Of a stretch of DNA of 64,000 bases, positions 57,301 to 64,000 are shown in pieces (position 1 is the first letter of the stretch; each line of letters opens with the position of its first letter). This DNA is from Bombus terrestris. Lineage: Eukaryota; Arthropoda; Insecta; Hymenoptera; Apidae. A program made the position numbers and the translations under genes. The notes under the pieces are model-generated. The model had not been told where the DNA came from, made no database searches, and saw nothing but the letters and a program-made list of their open reading frames with translations. Where the stretch lies: assembly GCF_910591885.1 (NCBI RefSeq), contig NW_025963590.1:186001-250000 (forward strand), given 5' to 3'.

Positions 57301-60300
57301 ACACCGTTGGACACCGTTGGACATCGTTGGACACCGTGGGACAACGTGGGACAACGTGGGACAACGTGGGAAACCATGGAACAACGTGGGACAACGTGGG
57401 ACAACGTGGGACAACGTGGGACACCGTTGGACATCGTTGGACACCGTGGGACACCGTTGGACATCGTTGGACACCGTGGGACAACGTGGGACAACGTGGG
57501 ACAACGTGGGACAACGTGGGACAACGTGGGACACCGTTGGACATCGTTGGACAACGTGGGACATCGTGGGACAACGTGGGACAACGTGGGACAACGTGGT
57601 ACAACGTGGGACACCGTTGGACAACGTGGGACAACGTGGGACAACGTGGGACACCGTGGGACAACGTGGGACAACGTGGGACAACGTGGGACAACGTGGG
57701 ACACCGTTGGACACCGTTGGACATCGTTGGACACCGTTGGACACCGTGGGACATCGTTGGACACCGTTGGACACCGTGGGACAACGTGGGACAACGTGGG
57801 ACAACGTGGGACAACGTGGGACAACGTGGGACAACGTGGGACACCGTGGGACAACGTAGGACAACGTGGGACAACGTGGGACAACGTGGGACAACGTGGG
57901 ACACCGTTGGACACCGTGGGACACCGTTGGACACCGTTGGACACCGTTGGACACCGTGGGACACCGTTGGACACCGTGGGACATCGTTGGACACCGTTGG
58001 ACACCGTTGGACACCGTTGGACACCGTGGGACAACGTGGGACAACGTGGGACAACGTGGGACAACGTGGGACAACGTGGGACAACGTGGGACAACGTGGG
58101 ACACCGTTGGACATCGTTGGACAACGTGGGACATCGTGGGACAACGTGGGACAACGTGGGACAACGTGGGACAACGTGGGACACCGTTGGACAACGTGGG
58201 ACAACGTGGGACAACGTGGGACACCGTGGGACAACGTGGGACAACGTGGGACAACGTGGGACAACGTGGGACACCGTTGGACACCGTTGGACATCGTTGG
58301 ACACCGTTGGACACCGTGGGACATCGTTGGACACCGTTGGACACCGTGGGACAACGTGGGACAACGTGGGACAACGTGGGACAACGTGGGACAACGTGGG
58401 ACAACGTGGGACACCGTGGGACAACGTGGGACAACGTGGGACAACGTGGGACAACGTGGGACATCGTGGGACAACGTGGGAAAACGTGGGACAACGTGGG
58501 ACAACGTGGGACAACGTCGGACACCGTTGGACAACGTGGGACACCGTTGGACATCGTTGGACACCGTGGGACAACGTGGGACAACGTGGGACACCGTTGG
58601 ACACCGTTGGACATCGTTGGACACCGTTGGACACCGTGGGACAACGTGGGACAACGTGGGACAACGTGGGACAACGTGGGACAACGTGGGACAACGTTGG
58701 ACAACGTGGGACACCGTTGGACACCGTTGGACACCGTTGGACAACGTGGGACAACGTGGGACAACGTGGGACAACGTGGGACAACGTGGGACACCTTTGG
58801 ACACCGTGGGACACCGTTGGACACCGTTGGACATCGTTGGACACCGTGGGACAACGTGGGACAACGTGGGACAACGTGGGAAACCATGGAACAACGTGGG
58901 ACAACGTGGGACAACGTGGGACAACGTGGGACACCGTTGGACATCGTTGGACACCGTGGGACACCGTTGGACATCGTTGGACACCGTGGGACAACGTGGG
59001 ACAACGTGGGACAACGTGGGACAACGTGGGACAACGTGGGACACCGTTGGACATCGTTGGACAACGTGGGACATCGTGGGACAACGTGGGACAACGTGGG
59101 ACAACGTGGTACAACGTGGGACACCGTTGGACAACGTGGGACAACGTGGGACAACGTGGGACACCGTGGGACAACGTGGGACAACGTGGGACAACGTGGG
59201 ACAACGTGGGACACCGTTGGACACCGTTGGACATCGTTGGACACCGTTGGACACCGTGGGACATCGTTGGACACCGTTGGACACCGTGGGACAACGTGGG
59301 ACAACGTGGGACAACGTGGGACAACGTGGGACAACGTGGGACACCGTGGGACAACGTAGGACAACGTGGGACAACGTGGGACAACGTGGGACAACGTGGG
59401 ACACCGTTGGACACCGTGGGACACCGTTGGACACCGTTGGACACCGTTGGACACCGTGGGACACCGTTGGACACCGTTGGACATCGTTGGACACCGTTGG
59501 ACACCGTTGGACACCGTTGGACACCGTGGGACAACGTGGGACAACGTGGGACAACGTGGGACAACGTGGGACAACGTGGGACAACGTGGGACAACGTGGG
59601 ACAACGTGGGACAACGTGGGACAACGTGGGACAACGTGGGACAACGTGGGACAACGTGGGACAACGTGGGACACCGTGGGACACCGTTGGACACCGTTGG
59701 ACATCGTTGGACACCGTGGGACAACGTGGGACAACGTGGGACACCGTGGGACACCGTTGGACACCGTTGGACATCGTTGGACAACGTGGGACAACGTGGG
59801 ACAACGTGGGACACCGTTGGACACCGTGGGACAACGTGGGACAACGTGGGACAACGTGGGACAACGTGGGACAACGTGGGACAACGTGGGACAACGTGGG
59901 ACAACGTGGGACAACGTGGGACAACGTGGGACATCGTTGGACACCGTGGGACACCGTTGGACACCGTTGGACACCGTGGGACACCGTTGGACACCGTTGG
60001 ACATCGTTGGACACCGTTGGACACCGTTGGACACCGTTGGACACCGTGGGACAACGTGGGACAACGTGGGACAACGTGGGACAACGTGGGACAACGTGGG
60101 ACAACGTGGGACAACGTGGGACAACGTGGGACAACGTGGGACAACGTGGGACAACGTGGGACAACGTGGGACAACGTGGGACAACGTGGGACACCGTTGG
60201 GCATCGTTGGACACCGTTGGACATCGTTGGACATTGTTGGACATCGTTGGACACCGTTGGACACCGTTGGACACCGTTGGACATCGGTGAACATCGTGGG

Positions 60301-60480
60301 ACACCGCTGGACATCGTGGGACACCGTTGGACACCGTTGGACATCGTTGGACACCGTTGGACACCGTGGGACCACGTGGGACCACGTGGGACAACGTGGG
60401 ACAACGTGGGACAACGTGGGACAACGTAGGACAACGTGGGACAACGTGGGACACCGTGGGACAACGTAGGACAACGTGGG
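54310..60480 (+). repeat. H3 stretch with a 1.5-kb internal tandem
   Basis: Satellite only. The first 2.5 kb is the second copy of the 34.5-37.2-kb segment. Further right, about 57,200-58,100 is repeated at 58,710-59,600 at an offset of 1,500-1,510 bp, marked by GACACCTTTG (57281/58791), GAAACCATGG (57371/58881), the GTGGT-ending monomer (57591/59101) and TAG monomers (57851/59351). GACACCTTTG also occurs at 37,971 and as the last block of the window (63,991). GACATTGTTG at 60,231, GACATCGGTGA at 60,281 and the twin CACGTG monomers at 60,371 close the stretch. Confidence 0.82.
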
Positions 60481-63400
60481 ACAACGTGGGACACCGTTGG
60501 ACACCGTGGGACACCGTTGGACACCGTTGGACATCGTTGGACACCGTTGGACACCGTTGGACACCGTTGGACACCGTGGGACAACGTGGGACAACGTGGG
60601 ACAACGTGGGACAACGTGGGACAACGTGGGACAACGTGGGACAACGTGGGACAACGTGGGGCAACGTGGGACAACGTGGGACAACGTGGGACAACGTGGG
60701 ACACCGTTGGGCATCGTTGGACACCGTGGGACAACGTGGGACAACGTGGGACAACGTGGGACACCGTTGGACACCGTTGGACATCGTTGGACATCGTTGG
60801 ACATCGTGGGACACCGTTGGACATCGTTGGACATCGTTGGACACCGTTGGACATCGTTGGACATCGTTGGACATCGTTGGACACCGTTGGACACCGTTGG
60901 GCACCGTTGGACACCGTTGGACATCGGTGGACATCGTGGGACACCGTTGGACACCGTTGGACATCGTTGGACACCGTTGGACACCGTGGGACAACGTGGG
61001 ACAACGTGGGACAACGTGGGACAACGTGGGACAACGTGGGACAACGTGGGACAACGTGGGACAACGTGGGACAACGTGGGACACCGTTGGACATCGTTGG
61101 ACAACGTGGGACAACGTGGGACAACGTGGGACAACGTGGGACAACGTGGGACAACGTGGGACACCGTTGGACACCGTGGGACACCGTTGGACACCGTTGG
61201 ACATCGTTGGACACCGTGGGACAACGTGGGACAACGTGGGACAACGTGGGACACCGTTGGACACCGTGGGACAACGTGGGACAACGTGGGACAACGTGGG
61301 ACACCGTTGGACATCGTTGGACATCGTTGGACATCGTTGGACACCGTTGGACACCGTTGGACACCGTTGGACACCGTTGGACACCGTTGGACATCGGTGG
61401 ACATCGTGGGACACCGTTGGACACCGTTGGACATCGTTGGACACCGTTGGACACCGTGGGACAACGTGGGACAACGTGGGACAACGTGGGACAACGTGGG
61501 ACAACGTGGGACAACGTGGGACACCGTTGGACACCGTGGGACACCGTTGGACAACGTGGGACAACGTGGGACAACGTGGGACAACGTGGGACAACGTGGG
61601 ACACCGTTGGACTCCGTGGGACACCGTTGGACACCGTTGGACATCGTTGGACACCGTGGGACAACGTGGGACAACGTGGGACAACGTGGGAAACCATGGA
61701 ACAACGTGGGACAACGTGGGACAACGTGGGACAACACGGGACAACGTGGGACACCGTTGGACATCGTTGGACACCGTGGGACAACGTGGGACAACGTGGG
61801 ACACCGTTGGACACCGTTGGACATCGTTGGACATCGTTGGACACCGTTGGACACCGTTGGACACCGTTGGACACCGTGGGACAACGTGGGACAACGTGGG
61901 ACAACGTGGGACAACGTGGGACAACGTGGGACAATGTGGGACAACGTAGGACAACGTGGGACAACGTGGGACACCGTTGGACATCGTTGGACAACGTGGG
62001 ACATCGTGGGACAACGTGGGACAACGTGGGACAACGTGGGACAACGTGGGACACCGTTGGACACCGTGGGACACCGTTGGACACCGTTGGACACCGTGGG
62101 ACACCGTGGGACACCGTTGGACATCGTTGGACACCGTTGGACACCGTTGGACATCGTGGGACAACGTGGGACAACGTGGGACAACGTGGGACAACGTGGG
62201 ACAACGTGGGACAACGTGGGACAACGTGGGACAACGTGGGACAACGTGGGACAACGTGGGACAACGTGGGACATCGTGGGACAACGTGGGACAACCTGGG
62301 ACAACGTGGGACACCGTTGGACAACGTGGGACACCGTTGGACATCGTTGGACACCGTGGGACAACGTGGGACAACGTGGGACAACGTGGGACACCGTTGG
62401 ACACCGTTGGACATCGTTGGACATCGTTGGACATCGTGGGACACCGTTGGACATCGTTGGACACCGTTGGACATCGTTGGACACCGTGGGACAACGTGGG
62501 ACAACGTGGGACAACGTGGGACACCGTTGGACATCGTTGGACACCGTTGGACATCGTTGGACACCGTGGGACACCGTTGGACACCGTTGGACACCGTTGG
62601 ACATCGGTGGACATCGTGGGACACCGTTGGACACCGTTGGACATCGTTGGACACCGTTGGACACCGTGGGACAACGTGGGACAACGTGGGACAACGTGGG
62701 ACAACGTGGGACAACGTGGGACAACGTGGGACACCGTTGGACACCGTGGGACACCGTTGGACAACGTGGGACAACGTGGGACAACGTGGGACAACGTGGG
62801 ACAACGTGGGACACCGTTGGACACCGTGGGACACCGTTGGACACCGTTGGACATCGTTGGACACCGTGGGACAACGTGGGACAACGTGGGACAACGTGGG
62901 ACAACGTGGGACAACGTGGGACATCGTGGGACAACGTGGGAAAACGTGGGACAACGTGGGACAACGTGGGACAACGTCGGACACCGTTGGACAACGTGGG
63001 ACACCGTTGGACATCGTTGGACACCGTGGGACAACGTGGGACAACGTGGGACAACGTGGGACACCGTTGGACACCGTTGGACATCGTTGGACATCGTTGG
63101 ACATCGTGGGACACCGTTGGACATCGTTGGACACCGTTGGACACCGTTGGACATCGTTGGACATCGTTGGACATCGTGGGACACCGTTGGACATCGTTGG
63201 ACATCGTTGGACAACGTGGGACATCGTGGGACAACGTGGGACAACGGCGGACAACTTGGGACAACGTGTGACACCGTTGGACACCGTGGGACACCGTTGG
63301 ACACCGTTGGACACCGTTGGACACCGTGGGACACCGTTGGACACCGTTGGACATCGTTGGACACCGTTGGACACCGTTGGACACCGTTGGACACCGTGGG

Positions 63401-63500
63401 ACAACGTGGGACAACGTGGGACAACGTGGGACAACGTGGGACAACGTGGGACAACGTGGGACAACGTGGGACAACGTGGGACAACGTGGGACAACGTGGG
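60480..63500 (+). repeat. 2.7-kb mixed block, copy 3
   Basis: Copy 3 matches copy 2 more closely than copy 1. Tags are GGCATCGTTG 60,711, GGCACCGTTG 60,901, GACTCCGTGG 61,611, GAAACCATGG 61,691, GACAATGTGG 61,931, GACAACCTGG 62,291, GTCGG-ending 62,971 and GACAACGGCGG 63,241. The offset to copy 2 is 9,080 bp at the left edge, 9,110 bp through most of the block, then 9,100 and 9,090 bp. The GACAACATGG tag of the other copies reads ACAACACGGG here (61,731). The leading A run has 12 monomers here and 9 in copy 2. No gene is seen. Confidence 0.83.
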
Positions 63501-64000
63501 ACAACGTGGGACAACGTGGGACAACGTGGGACACCGTTGGACATCGTTGGACAACGTGGGACATCGTGGGACAACGTGGGACAACGTGGGACAACGTGGG
63601 ACAACGTGGGACACCGTTGGACAACGTGGGACAACGTGGGACAACGTGGGACATCGTGGGACAACGTGGGAAAACGTGGGACAACGTGGGACAACGTGGG
63701 ACAACGTCGGACACCGTTGGACAACGTGGGACACCGTTGGACATCGTTGGACACCGTGGGACAACGTGGGACAACGTGGGACACCGTTGGACACCGTTGG
63801 ACATCGTTGGACAGCGTTGGACACCGTGGGACAACGTGGGACAACGTGGGACAACGTGGGACAACGTGGGACAACGTGGGACAACGTGGGACAACGTGGG
63901 ACAACGTGGGACACCGTTGGACACCGTGGGACACCGTTGGACAACGTGGGACAACGTGGGACAACGTGGGACAACGTGGGACAACGTGGGACACCTTTGG
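63500..64000 (+). repeat. Right end of window, still satellite
   Basis: The last 500 bp are A runs with B, Bg and C monomers, GAAAACGTGG at 63,671, a GTCGG-ending monomer at 63,701, a private GACAGCGTTG at 63,811 and GACACCTTTG as the final block. The tag order resembles about 58,470-58,800. No flanking unique sequence is reached. Confidence 0.85.

Larger units (their letters stand above)
29451..60390 (+). repeat. CACGTG-containing monomers, single and twin
   Basis: GACCACGTGG monomers contain the palindrome CACGTG (the G-box or E-box core). They occur singly at 29451, 31641, 34821 and 54681, and as adjacent twins at 36301/36311, 39681/39691, 40611/40621, 43481/43491, 44871/44881, 45801/45811 (the second reads CCCACGTGGG), 48671/48681, 55911/55921 and 60371/60381. 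All except 31641 lie directly after the H3 form of the GACATCGGTGA cassette. Single and twin states at the same site show duplication of one monomer. A regulatory role is not implied by sequence alone. Confidence 0.85.
3031..61700 (+). repeat. CCATGG/CCATCG tag monomers, about 60 copies
   Basis: In this tag three bases of an A monomer and the first base of the next monomer are changed together, giving AAACCATGGA or AAACCATCGA in phase. Copies lie at 3031 and 3251, in pairs through H1, at close spacing through H2 (for example 16341, 16451, 17001, 17311, 17591, 17701), then only at 38061, 49891, 52581, 57371, 58881 and 61691. CCATGG is a palindrome and an NcoI site. Variants are AAGCCATGGA (20461), AAACCATCAA (20861) and AAATCATGGA (28251, 31531). 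The tag has lost the CpG that most other monomers carry. Confidence 0.85.
1..62640 (+). repeat. GACATCGGTG cassette, about 53 copies
   Basis: The cassette is a run of B monomers, then one monomer in which GTTG is replaced by GGTG (or GGTA), then Cg-B-B-C-B-Bg. Copies start at 1, 2161, 2741, 3161, 3971, 4931, 5761, 6491, 6901, 7741, 8311, 8731, 9571, 9921, 10731, 11111, 11901, 12281, 12501, 13341, 14151, 14531, 15331, 15701, 24241, 24661, 25401, 25821, 29001, 29361, 32411, 33371, 34371, 34731, 36211, 39591, 40521, 43391, 44781, 45711, 48581, 49171, 49591, 50691, 51811, 52281, 53501, 54591, 55821, 60281, 60921, 61391 and 62601. In many H3 copies a monomer ending CTGG and a second Cg follow the first Cg, and in several the base after GGTG is A. 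Its stable monomer order across families makes it the best landmark in the array. Confidence 0.88.
1..64000. repeat. 10-bp satellite array filling the window
   Basis: Every ten-base block from first to last base is a variant of GACAxCGTyG, where x is A, C or T and y is G or T. Positions 1-7,810 hold 781 monomers, one 9-bp monomer follows, and 5,618 more reach the end, with one base left over. Both edges of the window are still inside the array, so its full length and neighbours are unknown. GC content is about 60 % (50, 60 or 70 % depending on monomer type), and the plus strand is purine- and G-rich (type A has 4 G, 3 A, 2 C, 1 T). The length, the rare private variants and the nested copying are typical of satellite DNA kept similar by unequal exchange. 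A giant coding minisatellite is the main alternative and is argued against elsewhere. The host and chromosomal position cannot be told from the sequence. Confidence 0.98.

Noticed and set aside
20867..63994. A giant minus-strand protein of more than 14,000 residues with decapeptide repeats (and others of 10,000-12,000 residues in the other two frames)
   Set aside because: All three frames are open at once, which follows from the absence of stops in the 10-bp unit. Block offsets such as 3,280, 2,690, 9,110 and 640 bp are not multiples of 3, so copying ignores frame. No 30-bp (codon-compatible) periodicity, ribosome-binding context or domain is visible.
1..64000. CRISPR array
   Set aside because: There are direct repeats but no unique spacers: each 10-bp unit touches the next, and the sequence between tags is the same repeat. 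No cas genes are present.
1..64000. Telomeric repeat
   Set aside because: The plus strand is G-rich with GGG runs, but the array is a mosaic of variant monomers with kilobase-scale block copies and has no terminal or telomere-type consensus that I recognise.
1..64000. Inverted repeats or hairpin-forming transposon ends
   Set aside because: ACGT, AACGTT and CACGTG are short palindromes inside single monomers. No long inverted segment was seen; all monomers point the same way along the entire window.
1..64000. tRNA, rRNA, riboswitch, terminator or replication origin signals
   Set aside because: No stretch departs from the 10-bp pattern long enough to hold any of these. AT-rich runs and T-tracts are absent.

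Overview
The whole 64 kb is one uninterrupted tandem array of a 10-bp monomer. I see no gene, RNA gene, mobile element, promoter or unique flanking sequence anywhere in it. Six monomer types make up almost everything: A = GACAACGTGG, At = GACAACGTTG, B = GACACCGTTG, Bg = GACACCGTGG, C = GACATCGTTG and Cg = GACATCGTGG. They differ only at positions 5 and 9. The window holds about 6,400 monomers, and I found a single break of the 10-bp phase: a 9-bp monomer at 7,811-7,819. Every length change between related segments is otherwise a whole number of monomers. An array this long and this deeply rearranged points to satellite DNA of a eukaryotic chromosome (centromeric, pericentromeric, subtelomeric or another heterochromatic block). 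The sequence does not identify the species. A loose likeness to the 10-bp HS-beta satellite of kangaroo rats is noted but not pressed.

Above the monomer there is a clear higher-order layer, carried by rare variant monomers that act as tags and recur in the same order at many places. Three tag families divide the window. Family H1 (about 1-15,960, and again 23,080-26,100) has the tags GACATAGTTG, GAAAACGTGG and a cassette headed by GACATCGGTG. Family H2 (about 15,960-23,080, with shorter pieces at 26,100-28,330 and 29,710-31,610) is a 560-660-bp tandem with GGCAACGTGG, GAGAACGTGG and GAAACCATGG tags and lacks the GACATCGGTG cassette. Family H3 (about 28,330-29,710 and 31,610-64,000) has GACATTGTTG, GACACAGTTG and GACCACGTGG tags, with H1-like stretches embedded in three related blocks near 48.8-51.4, 51.4-54.3 and 60.5-63.5 kb.

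Segmental duplications are nested on these families. Examples are a 5,190-bp near-tandem pair (about 38.8-43.9 and 44.0-49.05 kb), pairs offset by 3,420, 3,580 and 3,280 bp, a 960-bp tandem at 32-34 kb, and a pair 19.6-19.9 kb apart (about 34.5-37.2 and 54.3-56.8 kb). Runs of pure A monomers vary in length between copies and often hold the duplication edges. Stretches with mixed B and C monomers are copied faithfully.

Very long open reading frames exist, above all on the minus strand, where one frame is open for 43 kb. They follow from the fact that the monomer contains no stop in any minus-strand frame, and they are not genes. The properties worth testing are structural: near-perfect phase over 64 kb, a CpG in almost every monomer, GGG runs spaced by exactly 7 nt on the plus strand, and an ACGT core on every helical turn. 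Marker positions below are the start of the ten-base block, accurate to one base.
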